Assembly: GCA_028023455.1 (NCBI GenBank)
Contig: JAQFVV010000180.1
Location: 2,232,001-2,296,000, forward strand
DNA from: Epiperipatus broadwayi
Lineage: Eukaryota > Onychophora > Udeonychophora > Euonychophora > Peripatidae
DNA length: 64,000 bases
Direction of reading: 5' to 3'
In this document: positions 24,199-37,141 of the stretch, in pieces
Layout: each line of letters opens with the position of its first letter
Position numbering within the stretch: the first letter of the stretch is position 1
Position numbers and translations under genes: made by a program
The notes under the pieces: generated by a model
What the model was told of the DNA's origin: nothing
The model's input: only the letters and a program-made list of their open reading frames with translations
Databases searched by the model: none

Positions 24199-24519
24199 AG
24201 ATCACATTGGTTAATTATTTAATTCTATTCTTAAAATATAACTCTTTATCTATGATGTTCTATATATATATAAAGTACCCTATTTGTCTAACTCAGTATT
24301 TAAAACATATTATTTGTGATACACCTAATAATTGTTTATATATTTATTTAATTATCTGTGTATTTATCTGTCTATTTATCTAATTATGTAGTATGAATGT
24401 AAGTAAGTATGCATATGTGTATTTATACATCCATTCATCCAACCATATACTTATCTACCTATTAATTTATCTACTTACTTACCTGTCTGCCTACCTACCT
24501 GCCTACCTTCTCATATATA

Positions 24520-27117
24520 ATGAGATAGGGTGCCTATCTCAGTTTATATTTAGGGAAATGATGATAGTTGGCAATCTTGAGATTGAAGTCATATTTTACC
24601 AATTAATTTAGGTTTATCATTAAAGCTATGTTTAGATATGTGTGTTCAAAAGTATAAGAATAGAGTTGGTTCATTATTTCTTTTTAAAGATGCAGTTTGT
24701 TTTTTTTAAAAAAAACCCATAATCCAGTTTACTTCAGATAAATAATCTTTTTTAAAAATTATGTATAGAAAGAAAATTATTTTAAATAAAATTGAATTAA
24801 TTATAACCAAAATATCAAATTAATTAACATAATTTTGATATAATATCGTTTATCACAATAGTAAAAAAAATTCCTTTAATTCATCATGCTTTGCAAACGT
24901 ATTAAAATTTAAATTTAAAATATTTTTTAAACATTAAGATAAATTATATGTCATACAAGTAAACATGTTTTTTTATCTAAGAAATTTTGGATAAATATGG
25001 GTTATAACTGGAAATAATTACTGGCTTGTTTTGATAAGAAAATATGTATAAACAGCCGAGACGTCAGAAAATACATTTGTCTTTCCTTGCTGTTTCTGCT
25101 TACTACAGTATTTTTAAAGATCATCATAGCTGTTATCATTTATATCAAGAAACCTTTTGAAAAAGTTGAAGTAACTTTTAGGGTTAAAAGTTGAAGTAAT
25201 CACCATGACTGTATGAGGCCACAGAGAACTCCTTCCCAAGTATGGATTACTTGACTGGGATGTCCAAATCTATGGGCTGAATCAATTCTAACCTTGTTCC
25301 AACCAATTACATATACATAACATAGCAGCTATAACAAATATTCTTCTCAACAGTTTATGTTAACTAAGATTAAGATAAACTCTATCCTGATTGTGACTAA
25401 ATATTTGACAAACTATGAACAGTATCTTTCACTAGTGAACTACAAAAGCTCTTCTACATCCTCTCCAAATTTAAAATGTACATGCATATCTTTAATCTTC
25501 ACATTATATTTAAAATAATCTCTTTTTAGCCATTTATGCACGTATGATAAGAATTTTACTTAGTTTATGAACAATAACAATTTAATAAACTTAAAGTAAT
25601 TCGTTACCACAACCTAGTAATATGCACCTATATCAGTAAATTGAAATTTAATTTATGCATTTTGTATACTTATTTTTTTATATTTTTTTTAATGTTAACT
25701 TTTTACATTTTATTTGTAGTACTTATTATATAAAAATTGAAATATTTATATGAGATATCCGCTGAATATTTAAAAGTGATATAAAGTACACGATAGTAAT
25801 ATTATTGAAGGCCCTATGCTAGTAAATATATTTAAAACAACAAAAACTTTTTCTGTTTTTTAAATGATCAAACACTTACTTATTAATTTATTATAGACAG
25901 TAATGAGGAAAAAGTTATACAAAGTTCATTTATTATTAAAATAAAAGTTTATTCAAAATCAATTATATATTCAAGAATATTTCTTTAGAGTTTATATAAC
26001 AAATGTAATGTTGAATAATTAAGATTTAGTTTAAGTAAATGTTAAATCAATCTTTCTTCTAAAAAAACTAATTCATTTTTAAAAGAATATAAAATTCGTT
26101 ATTATATTTTTCATTTTTGTTTGAAATAAATTGGCTGAAACTTTTCTAATGTTGGTTAAAGAAAAGATTTATTGTATGTATTTATTTTTATTAAATATAA
26201 TTGAGCATAGTTTTGGCTTGGAAAATCAGATTCATAGCACTCATGGATTGGCTGAGCATGCTGCAGTATTCATTAATAAAGTAGTAATTATTTTCATTAG
26301 CTATTTAAATATTCCACTTGCTGGAGAGTTGGATACCGTTTTCTTTTTTGTTACTGTCATGGTTGTTGATAGTGATAAGACAAAACTTTTTCACTTTTTT
26401 TTTTTTTTTGTTGTCTCTCTCCATGCAAACTAGTGGCATGCCATGATATTTAATAATAGGGAAACAATTTATAATCAAACTACAAATATATATATATTTC
26501 AAATTACTGATTTAATGATATACATAATATAACAGAATTATGCAAACAACACTAACTGTTGCCATATATATATATATATTAACCACTTGCATCATAAGAG
26601 AGTATTATTACGCTTAAAAAATAGTTATTAAAACATAAAATACGAGGATGCAAAATGGTGTTAAAGAACAATAAATGAAGAAAAAGAAAATGTTAAATTA
26701 TTATGAAATACCAAGTATAATAGCTAAATGTTGTAGAGTTATCTTGCAACAACTAAGTTTTAAATATAATAAACAACTAAAATTCCTTGCACTAAAATAC
26801 GAAATACAAATAAACTCCAACTCTAATGAATATCTCACTAATCTGTCAAATACTCATGATCTGAAAAAAATAATAAGAATATTGAGATATTATCCAAATT
26901 TCATAGGGGCACACATGAAAATGTCTGTACTAGAAAATGGTAGCATAATTCAAATACAAAATATCAAAATGTGCCAAATAGAGAAAACATTTTTAAACAA
27001 ATAACTCACACATTATGTTCTATTCCAGATAAATTCAAAAAACATGTTCTATTTCAGATAAACTCAAAAACAAGACATGGGATAAAAGCATAAGCAATTA
27101 CAAACAATATATGCAAG
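24520..27117. other. AT-rich DNA with one repeat-like open frame
   Basis: No gene recognised. A 109-codon plus-strand frame at 26,675-27,004 is Lys/Asn/Ile-rich. Its 26,745-26,830 stretch recurs in diverged form at 35,865-35,940, so it is probably repeat-derived. A duplicated 'catgttctatt.cagataaa.tcaaaaa' lies at 27,013-27,070. Confidence 0.45.
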
Positions 27118-27329
27118 AAAATAATAGTATTTGTCTGAAGGTTTGTGATAATTGTATGTTATTAGATGTGATATGTTGGACTATTTCCATAAACTATGAG
27201 TGAATGTTGAATGCATAGAAAATTTTAAACTTTATTTAAACTTTTCAAATAAAAAAAATTGTAGGACTCAGGATTTAAGCCAACCCTCATATATAAATAT
27301 ATCAAATTTCTACTATATGTTGCCTTTGA

Positions 27330-27415
27330 CAGAATAGCTCAGTTGGTTAGAGCGTTTGTCTTAAATTTGATATTCAAGAATCTAAAGGTGTGATGTGAGT
27401 TCAACTTCTAAGTGA
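27330..27415 (+). repeat. tRNA-like SINE head
   Basis: 'AATAGCTCAGTTGGTTAGAG' is a good A-box/D-arm and 'TGAGTTCAACTTC' a fair B-box/T-arm. The anticodon region is expanded ('cttaaatttgatattcaagaatctaaagg'), so it is not a functional tRNA unless the extra bases are an intron. Confidence 0.55.
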
Positions 27416-27447
27416 ATATTATCACTGTGCATATAGGCCAGCAACAC

Positions 27448-27479
27448 CTGAAGAAGAGTGGAGAATACTATTACTCAAA
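27448..27479 (+). ncRNA. Hammerhead-like hairpin motif (variant)
   Basis: CTGAAGA, one extra A, stem GAGT/ACTC with a 14-nt loop, then AAAATG instead of GAAA. Same plan as 20,567-20,595; predicted inactive. Confidence 0.35.
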
Positions 27480-27629
27480 ATGTTGTGTAATACTAACCTG
27501 TGTTGTTCATTTGTGTGTTATTACTAACAAGTTGTTTGTATTTGGAAAGTTTAAAATTTTCTATACATTCAACATTCACTCATAGATGATGGAAATAGTC
27601 CAACATATCACATCTAAAATAATAGTATG

Positions 27630-30600
27630 TTTGAAAACATATAAAACCAAGTGATTCATGCTGATAAAAACTGATGAAGACATATAAAAAACAGTAATTC
27701 AAATTAAGGAATTAAATTTTAAATACATCAAAGTAAACCATAAAATATAAATTTATAACACTGCACCAAAATATATTGACATGAACAATCTATTAGTCAT
27801 TTAAAAAAATTCTCTTAGCAGTCAAAGTGATATACAAATTTATTTTTAAAAAAGAACTAAAACAAGATTCAAGGAGGAACTAAGTTTTATATAAAATAAA
27901 AATTTTGCTTTCATAATCAGACTGGGATATTACTTCATTCCAATTCAACTTAACCACCATTATAATTTGTTACTAAAAAGAAAGAAGACTACCTATAGCT
28001 GAATCTAATCTGTTGTCCATAGGGTAACTCCAGTGAAAATGAAGAGCAACACTCATTTAGATAGTAGAAATGGGATTCATTAAAGCATATAATCCCATGT
28101 AAACTATTTAATATTTGTCAAAAACAAAAAATAAATGACCCTATTTTTGTTATTTTTATATAAAAGAATGTTTACACTTTATCCTAATTGTTTTGAGTTT
28201 ATTTGGAAGATGGATGTTATGTATAGGAATTGTCAGTTTTAAAATAAAATAAAATTTGTTCTGATATATATATATATATTGTGACCTTCTGAATGGGCAC
28301 AAGTAATTAAAGTATACTGTGTCAGTGGTAAATAACTGCATTTAACTAAAAAAAAGTGAAATAGCACTAAGATTTTACATTTTTTCTGTTAATGATTTAA
28401 AACCTTATATGTGAGTTGCTTATGAATGTTAGTGGGAATTTTTATAAGCATTTGTTAGTATTATTATATTTGATGAAGTATTTAATGCAAGAAAGGGGTG
28501 GTGGTGGATTATTTCAGAAATTGTTGATGTGCAAGTTAAGTTGATGTGAATTTATTTTATTTATTTATGGAATAGTGGTTGATAATTGTTTAGATGTTTT
28601 TCTGATCTGTTTATTCATTGGCACACCCATCCATGTATAATAATTTAATCAGTGAAGTATGTTTAACTCATAGCCATATCAGTCATATTTTAGTCAGGAT
28701 AATTTAGTACTCATATAGCAGCATATGTGTGGGCATGTATGTCTGTATCATCTTCTCATTTCATTTACATACTTAATTATAGTACACAATTTTACATTTA
28801 CAATAAATCATTTAAAATTATAGCAAATATCTTTAACAACTTTGCAAGTACATTTTTTTGAGTGATTAATGTTTATCTGGATTAGTAGATTATTTAACAA
28901 ATTAAATTGTGCTATCAACCATTTTATTTAATAGTTAGTTAATATTCATTTGTTTCAAAATTGTAAAAAGTTATTTTTTTCTATTTGTTTGATTTAATTT
29001 AGAAAATCAAAATTTTTCTTTTTTTCTTCAAGAAAAGATTTCTTGAATATTTTTTTTTAATTAATGAGTGCAAAGAGTGGAGCTAACCTTTGGAGGATAA
29101 AGATGACCTCTTGATTGATGGAAGGAATATATTTTAACTGATAGTCAGTAACAGAAATTTATTATTGTTTCATCCATTACTTTGTTCATTCTGCTTCTTC
29201 CAATTCTTCTACCTCTTCCAGAAATCAAGTCAGTTTAAACTACAAAGTGAATTTTTAAACATTATTTTCTTTATAAAAATAATTATGGGAATTTTGGCTA
29301 CCAGACAGCTTTAAGGGAGGATGTCAGGCTAAATTATAAAAAAGCTATATTTTTCTTCATTTCCTCCATTCAGGTAAACATTAAATTAGCACTATAATTT
29401 TTTTAAATGCATTTCTTATTCTGATAAATTTAATCTACTTTGTTTTCTTGTATTTATTATTATTAAGAAGAAAATGAAAGTGTGTGAACTTTATAATTAT
29501 TTAATAAAATTGTGTGAACTTTATATCTTAAGGAAATCTATGCATGACTATTTAACAAAACTTACTATAGACACTCGGCTCAAATTATATTCTGCTTATA
29601 TAAAAGTCAAGTTAAAACAAGAAGATGCATGTGTACTTATCATGCTATATTTTGAATTACTACATAATGATAACTTGCATTTATTATTCATGCTTATAAA
29701 ATGTTTTTCTTAAAGAAGTAAATGTGTGGCTTACAAATAATTAACTGATTACTGATATTTATTTAATGTTTATATAACTCAAGTTGAGTGGAAGGACATT
29801 AATATTGTATATTTCTGGTTCTCCTTGATGTGTGGATTTATTATAAAAACAAAATATTATTCATTAAGGAACTGCAGATTTTATGTGAACAATTAATTAA
29901 CAACAGACCAAAATTAATTATGTGTGTGCTAACTTATAAGTTATGGGAAGCTAATGTTTTTTCTTTAGGAAACCTGTTAAAGTTACTGTTGAGTTAAACA
30001 TTTCCAGAATTAATTAATGATAAATACTAAACAAATACGTAGCTGAAGTGTCTATGTGTTCTCTGTTATCATAAAAGTTTATTACTTATGTGTCATATAA
30101 GCAAGCTCAATTAGTTATTGCTAAGAACATTGGAGATTGCTGAATTAAATTTAAATTGTAAATGTTCATCATATAGGAATTTGATTTTATGTTTTATGTT
30201 TACTAACCATACTCGTCTGGAATCATCTTCGTTTGGAATCACGTCATTCAGGAAACTTTATTTTAAGAAAGAAAGAAACTTTACAAGTGAATTTTTTTTA
30301 AGTTAAAAGAAGAATGATTTTTTTGTTGTTGTTTGTTGCTATTGATATACCATAGATAGATAGACAGATTTATTATTTATGTATTTGCTGATTTAATTTT
30401 TGTTATTTCATTGACTCCTAGACCATCTCGGATTGAGTGTATCGCAAATACATTGGTAAATGATTATTATTTTAAATAGAATTTCTTATGTAAGTTATAT
30501 ATACATTTTGGGTATTTTATTGAAGAGAGATATATATGTATATTTTTTAATGTCTCGAAATGAGCATTTTTGGCTTTCAGAGTAGCACAAGTATGAAAGA

Positions 30601-30930
30601 AATATTGTGTCAAAATGGTAAAGCCTCATTAATAATAATTATTGCCATTATAAATTTAAAACAGCTAATAATCTGTTATAACTAAAAGTTTTATTTTCAG
30701 TTTACCATTTACTTTACCGTAATATTTGTGTATTATATAATTTGAAATTATTTTCACGCTCTTATTTATACATATGTGTATCTGTCTTATGCAGTTATTT
30801 TATATAATTAGTAAATATTCAGTTTTGTAACTGTTTCTCTCTATTAATTTCGGATAATGTCGTATTCTAAAAGAATTGAAGGAATTAGTGATTTACCTAT
30901 ATGTATATTTATTTACCAACATATAGAATG
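27630..30930. other. AT-rich intergenic DNA, no gene seen
   Basis: Short open frames (for example 29,474-29,713, which starts with a local duplication 'gtgtgaactttat') show no domain. (TA)n at 28,265-28,280. Confidence 0.45.
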
Positions 30931-30945
30931 AAAGGTATTAAATAG

Positions 30946-31197
30946 CTATGAGAAAGAAAGATATTCTTGATACATTCTATGTTTATTGGGATTGAGGACT
31001 CTCTCCCTTAGTATATCTAAGTATTTGCCATGAGTGAAGTAGATTCCTAGATTGCCTACATATGCGTTATAAAATGATATTTTATGAAGTGTGTTATTTT
31101 CCCCCTTTATTCTGGTGATGAGACAAGGTTCCACACCAATAGTATACTTCAAAGTTAGGTGGGGAAGCCAATATTTGTCATTAGATTCATTAGCCAA
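30946..31197 (-). other. Unrecognised 83-codon open frame
   Basis: Minus-strand frame of fairly balanced composition (Trp, Pro, Cys, His and Gly present, unlike most AT-driven frames nearby), containing 'WLPHLTLKYTIGVEPCLI' and 'NAYVGNLGIYFTHGKYLD'. No signal peptide or known motif. It may be an exon or a decayed element. Confidence 0.2.
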
Positions 31198-33850
31198 AGA
31201 ACTTATTTATTCCTCATGTGCTTAAATTTTTCTTGAATGTTTACTTTTTCATGTTATCATAGAATCATAGCTACGTGTAATTTAGTTGGTGGTTAGATAA
31301 ATAGCCAGATTAAATTATTTATTGAATATTAAAGTAGAAATAGTGTTATATTTGTTGGCTGGTCTATGACATTGTCCATAGTAAAACACTTGTTTAGAAT
31401 TCAGAAGTAAATTAACAATAAGTGAATGTATTGATTTTATCTTAAGTGATAGCGTAGGATGTGACACACACACATAATCTTGCAGACATGCGAGTATAAT
31501 ATTATTAAACTTACACATCAGGAAATATATATTTTGAATTCTATCATGCTTTAAATCATCAAATCATCAGAATGATTATTTTTAATGTATGAAAAAAGAT
31601 ATTTAAAACAATTATTTGATGGAGCTATTTAAAGTTACTTTTTGGACAGCCAAAGTTAGTAATTTATTTTATTCCTATAATAGATAGTGTGACCTCTCCA
31701 ACTTATATGTTTGTGCCCATAATATGATATTTATTTATTCAGTGTTGTTCGCTAATAAAAATGTGTTAGATAGCTTAAATATATTCAAAGTCAGAATATT
31801 AGGACATTATTTATTTGTTAACTTATGTTCATAAATGTCTAATCAATAAATGATGAAATATGTAATAAAAGTGATTTCAAACCCAGGTTACCAAACTTAT
31901 TTGTGAGTTTAGAAATTAGGACAAACAGTCCCACTGTGAATTAGCTATATTTATTTGGATAATAAATGTAAATAAATGCTTATGTTATTTATTCAAAACT
32001 TTGTCTCGAGTTGCTCTTATATGCATTCATATTCTAGTTTCCACATTCCACATATCTATTGCTACATAAATACATTGCTTTGTAAATTTGATAATAAACA
32101 TACTGAAATCTGATAATATTGTTCTCTTGATCCAGGCATTATATGAAATACTTTACCATTTGGTAAACTTATAAAAAGGTTGCATAGTTAGTTTATTATT
32201 TAGACAATGATGTGAGATTAAAAGATACCCTATTTCCTTCATTATCTAATTGCTAGTCCAGTAAAACATTATTCAATTTATTCCATTATATTTTTTTTTA
32301 TTTATAGTTATAAATTACTGGATAATAGAATTTCTTTAATCAAACTGTATTACAGATTCCCTGAGATCTGATTTCATATTCCCAAATTAACATTAATTTA
32401 TTTATTTAGATTAAGATGTGCTAAATAGTGGAGTTATTTAGTATTATGCTTTTCTTTTTCTGTTAAAGTTATATTGAGCTAATATAGAGTATATTTAGAT
32501 GATGGAAGAGATCAAACTTGAAATTATATTTATTAACTTGGACTAATGAAACTTTGCTGGCCTCCATCATTTGGTTGATTAATAAATGAGGCATATATTT
32601 TATTTTAATGGTTTGTAGTATTTCTTCCTTCATTTATTTATATTCTATATGTTATTGACTTCCTATAACCCTCCACTGAGCTAAGCTATAAGTTAGGCAC
32701 AAGTAGAAGAGTCTCAGCATTAATTCTAAGTCAAATAAAGTGTTAATTTATTCTATTCATTAATAGAATTGGCACCCTGGACATATAATGTGCAGGTTCG
32801 GTGTTGAGTGGGGGGGGGGAGTTACAATATATATGGTGTTGAAAAGAGTAATAGAGTATCAACTTCTTTTATATATTTGATAAAAATATTGAAATGAACT
32901 TTGCACAAATTTTTATTTAAAAAGGGTAGATACTTCTTTTATATATTTGCACAAATTTTTATTTAAAAAGAGTAAAGTAAAAATTAATGAAAAAAGGTCA
33001 AATGCAATGCTCATAAGTCCAAAGTAATTGTAATTAATGATACAATTACATTCACCATTCATTCATTCATAGATAACCCTATTTGATTATTGATAACTAT
33101 AAATCCAATTCTATTTATTGTGGTCTTGGTTTCAAACCTAGGAACAATTATGCAAATGTTTCCTGATGAATTACTTATTACTAACTAAATAATATCAAGA
33201 CAACTTTCTTCAACAACCTTATATAAAAACGTGACCTCTGAGTCGTTTGTTCATTGTTAAATAATTTACATGTATTCGCATTCATATGAGAGAATACATC
33301 CCTAACTAGTTTTTATAAATTAGGGATTGGTATCACAACGAGCCATCTCTGCATATATTGTAGTTATATGAAATAAGAGTTAGGATCCAAAAGGCCACCC
33401 TCATAATTATTGTTAAGTAAAGATGTTTATTGAATTAGAGTACGATCAAATGGCCACTCCTATAGCAGTTGTACTTTATTGAATTAAAATTAGAATCTAA
33501 AAGATTATTCCTCATAGTCATTTTTATAAAAATAGGATTGATATCTATCCCCTATAGAATATATGTATGTGTGCGAGTGAAAGAAAGGTTTTATATTTAT
33601 GGGGTCATACATGAAAAAGCTGTGTTCTAAATTTATTGAAGTCAGAATTTGATGTATGGTGAATGTATTTATTATATTTAAATACATCAAAACTAATGTA
33701 AATGAAGATTTAAAAAATCATCTGACAATCATGTGTTAATAATTATCTTTTTACTTGTGTACAAAAGAAGTCAATAAAAACAATTTTGTTACTAGAAAAT
33801 AAATATGTATATTAATTAATGTATATCAAGAAAAATAAAAATGAACTCAA
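31198..33850. other. AT-rich intergenic DNA, no gene seen
   Basis: Nothing supported. A poly-G run at 32,810-32,819 and a direct repeat of 'acttcttttatatatttg' and 'cacaaatttttatttaaaaag' at 32,860-32,970. Confidence 0.5.
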
Positions 33851-34019
33851 TTTTAAATGAAGTTAAAACTTTTACACATAAGGGGAGCCAGGCTATTCAT
33901 CCTATGCCAAAAGGCCCAATAGAACAACAAACTAGCTGGCCTTAAATGTTTCTCATTTAGAAACAAAAATCTATGCAGATATGAGGCAGATAGAAAAAAT
34001 AACATAGATACATACATTA

Positions 34020-34362
34020 ATGATTTATTTACTAAGGCAATAAATTTAAAGCATGTGCAGTTGAAAATGTGAAGATAGGGATCTCTACAGGCCTTAACCA
34101 CAAGCTTATGCATTGGAAGAAAAGATGGGAACACTACCTACTTTCTATATAAATAGGTGAAACTGAAGCAGTTAGATCTGAGAGCGCGAAGCTATTCAGT
34201 ACTTCACTGATTAAGTCTACAATTCCTATTATACATTAGTACTCACGAAATCTTTCGATTTACAAGTCAATGGAAAGATTTTATAGATAGAAATCTTTTA
34301 GGATAATTTAAAAGTTGTAATTACTTAATCAATGTGCATTAAAATAAATTTATAATTAATGA
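34020..34362. repeat. Dispersed segment shared with intron at 14 kb
   Basis: 34,025-34,120 is an inverted match to 14,043-14,130 and 34,320-34,360 a direct match to 14,147-14,181 (over 80% by eye in the first block). Between them is unmatched sequence with a TATA-like 'tatataaatag' at 34,147. Confidence 0.55.
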
Positions 34363-34684
34363 TTTAATAAAGCTTGACAATAATTGTAAGCACTTACTAA
34401 AACAGTAGGGAAATTTTACAATAATATAAATAAAGTTAAAAACATTAATAATATAACTAAAGCATAGATACACCTTCCTTACATTCTTCATATTGCAAAT
34501 AACCTTAGAAACATCTACACTATTACATACAGAATTAGCTTCATATCACAACCTTCTCTTAATAATTTGTTGAACAAAACATAAGATACCTGTGAAACAT
34601 GCTTCTCTGGTGATCTATAAAATTGCATGTGCTTACCTTTCTTGTAGCTCTGAATAATATGGGAAATCTCATGTAAATAGATCC

Positions 34685-34933
34685 ATGAGAATTGCCCCAC
34701 ATGCATATTTATACAATAGGGCTAAACAAAAGATTGAATACAGATCAATATTTCATGATCATGAATGGGTACCATGGGGTCACACATTTTATCCATCCAC
34801 TGTTAAAACAATTGGTTTGGAAAGAAATAATAGGAAAAGAAAGTACAAAGAGGCTTGGGCAATTGCAAAGGATCCACATTCCATCAACAAAAGGAACTTA
34901 TGTGTTCCATTGTCTGAAAAATGGAATATCTAA
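34685..34933 (+). pseudogene. Possible PLE endonuclease C-terminal fragment
   Basis: The frame contains 'APHAYLYNRAKQKIEYRSIFHDH' followed by 'RNNRKRKYKEAWAIAKDPHSINKRN'. The latter follows the pattern ERN..RK.KEA..I....INR seen at the end of GIY-YIG domains in retroelement proteins. The first half of the domain is not visible. Tentative. Confidence 0.4.
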
Positions 34934-35299
34934 TTGCCTTATATGCATATGGTGTCTCATTTACACATTACATCATATTACTAATAGAAGATTACCTGTA
35001 CTGCATAACTTTATTCAGCACTATGATTCTGGCAAGTGTTTGCCAAAGAATGGCACAGTTTATGTTTATTAATTTATACCTTTTCATCTGAGTTCTCAGT
35101 CAATGAGGGCTTACAAATTAAACTATTGTTACATATTTTAACTTTCATTAAATGCAAAATTGTGTGTACTATTTCACAATACAAATGAGTACTCTATGTG
35201 GTGGGCATCATTATTCTGTAGAATAAAATATTGTTTTGATTATACAAATAGTGTTTTATTTCCTGATGCTTAAAACCAGATGATGTCCATGTAATTTAT

Positions 35300-35800
35300 G
35301 AAAATAGAAGGGATTTAAACTCAGACTTTCAAGCTCCCATTAGTCATCCACTCCATCTTATACAATTGATGCACTTGACCACATACATGTGGAAAAGGTA
35401 AATGAACTTTAATATACATATTTAAGCACTCATCACTTCAGATCATCTTCCACACACACATATAATCAGTGCTTGGTTTATATCAAGATAGCAAACCTTC
35501 AAACTTTAATAGACAGGCTTCAATCTTCTCCACTCACCAAATCCTCAACCATCCATATCATGGAAAATCTGAAGATGACACGTTCAAAGCTCTTGTTTGC
35601 AAATTTTATTGACATACTTATTTTGACTGTAAGTCAATAGTACACACAAAATGTGCAATATTGAAAAATAAATTATAGAATATATACTTTTAAGTAAAAT
35701 GTAATTAAAGCAGATTTGAATCCAGACTTTCAAACTCCTTTTAGTCATCCACCCCACCTTATGCATCTGATACTCATGACCACATACATGTAAAAAAGAT
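35300..35800. repeat. Two B2-type repeat relics
   Basis: 35,300-35,560 and 35,700-35,800 both carry the B2 left-end words ('aactcagactttcaa', 'catccactccatctta', 'gaccacatacatgt'), matching 1,910-2,110. The ribozyme region in the first has collapsed to 'TGATGAGTGC' on the minus strand with the rest deleted. Confidence 0.55.
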
Positions 35801-36149
35801 GTAAATTATGAGATATGCTAAATAAAAAAACCAACATAACTGAATGCTGAGAGTGATTTTGCCAAAATAAAGTTTTAAATATAATACATATTAAAATTCC
35901 TCACACTGAAACAAGAAGTACAAATAAACACAATCTTGAACAAAATTAAATGCCACAATACTGCTTGCAAGGCATTATATTACAGAGTAGTGAGGATAAA
36001 TATAGACACAAGAGTATTACAAAATAAATATTTATATAAGTGAAGAAAAAATATCTTAAGATTATAAATCATTTTATTGGGAGCATGAACAAATATCTGG
36101 TATAACTTTGACCTAAAGAATGTCAATATTGTTTGCAAAAAATACTCAT

Positions 36150-36490
36150 AACTTAATTGTTCAGGAATTCATAAACACAAAAACTGCAAGCAACAGAATC
36201 AATCTTGGGACTTCATGATCCCAAGCTGGATGCTTTACCAACTACACCAAAACATATAGAGCAAAAATTATTATGGATTTATTGCTGGGAGTCCATAAGA
36301 ATTTTGAGTGCTAGAGCTGTGAGTGTGAGAATCAATCTGGTAACCTTCCAATCCCTAATGAGAAGCCTTTAGCAACTGTGCCAAACTAACGGAATGTGTG
36401 TAGTTGGAAAAGCATCTGACTTGGAATTGTAAGGTCCCAGCATTGATTCTGGTACTTTCAGGATTGCTTTTACTCTGTATTGTTTGGAAC
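36150..36490. repeat. Cluster of tRNA-like SINE units
   Basis: Minus-strand units at about 36,180-36,260 and 36,280-36,390 ('ttggtgtagttggtaaagcatcc', 'tttggcacagttgctaaaggc') and a plus-strand unit at 36,395-36,470 ('tgtgtagttggaaaagcatctgacttgg', then 'gattctggtactttcagg'). Related to the dimeric SINE at 11,800-12,065. Confidence 0.55.
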
Positions 36491-36703
36491 AGTTGGTTGA
36501 AGATCTATCGTGGAAATGGAAGGTTACAGGATCAATTGTGACACTTGAACTAGAAATTGAATATTATTACTTTTGTTATATTATTAAGATGCCAATATCT
36601 TATAAATTTAGATTCTGATTTTATATTTTTGTAGCTAGTGTAGAACTATCATTATGACTTTGAAAGACACACATCACATGCCCATGTATATATTATATGT
36701 ATT

Positions 36704-37141
36704 GTACCATTTTCAATCTATTTAGGCTTTATACATCATAGATTGCTAATATATTTGTTAATCAAGTTAAATCTGCATTTATTTATTCTTGATATTCACA
36801 GAACATAACTACATTTCCATATTAACTCACCTAATTAATTGTTTATTTTTCTTTTTTATTATTATATAATTGCTCACTATGCCAGTTTTTAATTTATTTA
36901 GTCAATGCCTGGTTATATAACTGACAGACTCAGGGCGATTAATAAATGTAACTGTTTCAATTGATTTTGGGACTTAGTTTTGCTCTTTTTTTTTATAGTA
37001 ACCCGAGGTTATGACCTATAAAGCAGTATTGGCATTGTAAAAAAAAAAAAAACAGATCTCAAATTAGCTTGTTAGCATAATTGAATAATTTTTTAAAAGT
37101 GAAATTTAATCATGAACAAAATCAATAATAAAAATACATAA
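36704..37141 (-). repeat. Gypsy copy 2, 3' LTR, distal part
   Basis: Aligns with 44,052-44,470: shared 'atagattgctaat', 'attaactcac', 'gattaataaatgtaa', 'ttttgggacttagtttt'. Interrupted at about 37,141. Confidence 0.88.

Larger units (their letters stand above)
27131..27615. mobile_element. 485-bp foldback element with tRNA-like head and TSD
   Basis: Flanked by a 13-bp direct repeat AAAATAATAGTAT (27,118-27,130 and 27,616-27,628). Its ends are inverted repeats of about 75 bp (27,160-27,240 and 27,548-27,615), sharing 'gatgtgatatgttggactat' and 'gagtgaatgttgaatg'. Between them lie a tRNA-like A-box/B-box region and a CTGAAGA hairpin resembling a hammerhead. It could be a tRNA-derived SINE inserted with partial inversion, or a PLE-mobilised non-coding element. 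Confidence 0.65.

Noticed and set aside
25040-25110. 'gtataaacagccgagacgtcag' region as a promoter
   Set aside because: A TATA-like word and a GC-richer start-like patch are present, but no exon or reading frame could be linked to it.
26131-26433. 100-codon plus-strand frame
   Set aside because: Hydrophobic, ends in a poly-Phe run from a T tract; no start context, splice signals or domain.
27671-27690. CTGATGA at 27,671 as a hammerhead core
   Set aside because: The next bases form no stem II and no GAA is positioned correctly.
34147-34157. TATATAAATAG as a second gene promoter near 34 kb
   Set aside because: No exon, donor or coding sequence follows at a suitable distance; such words are common in DNA this AT-rich.
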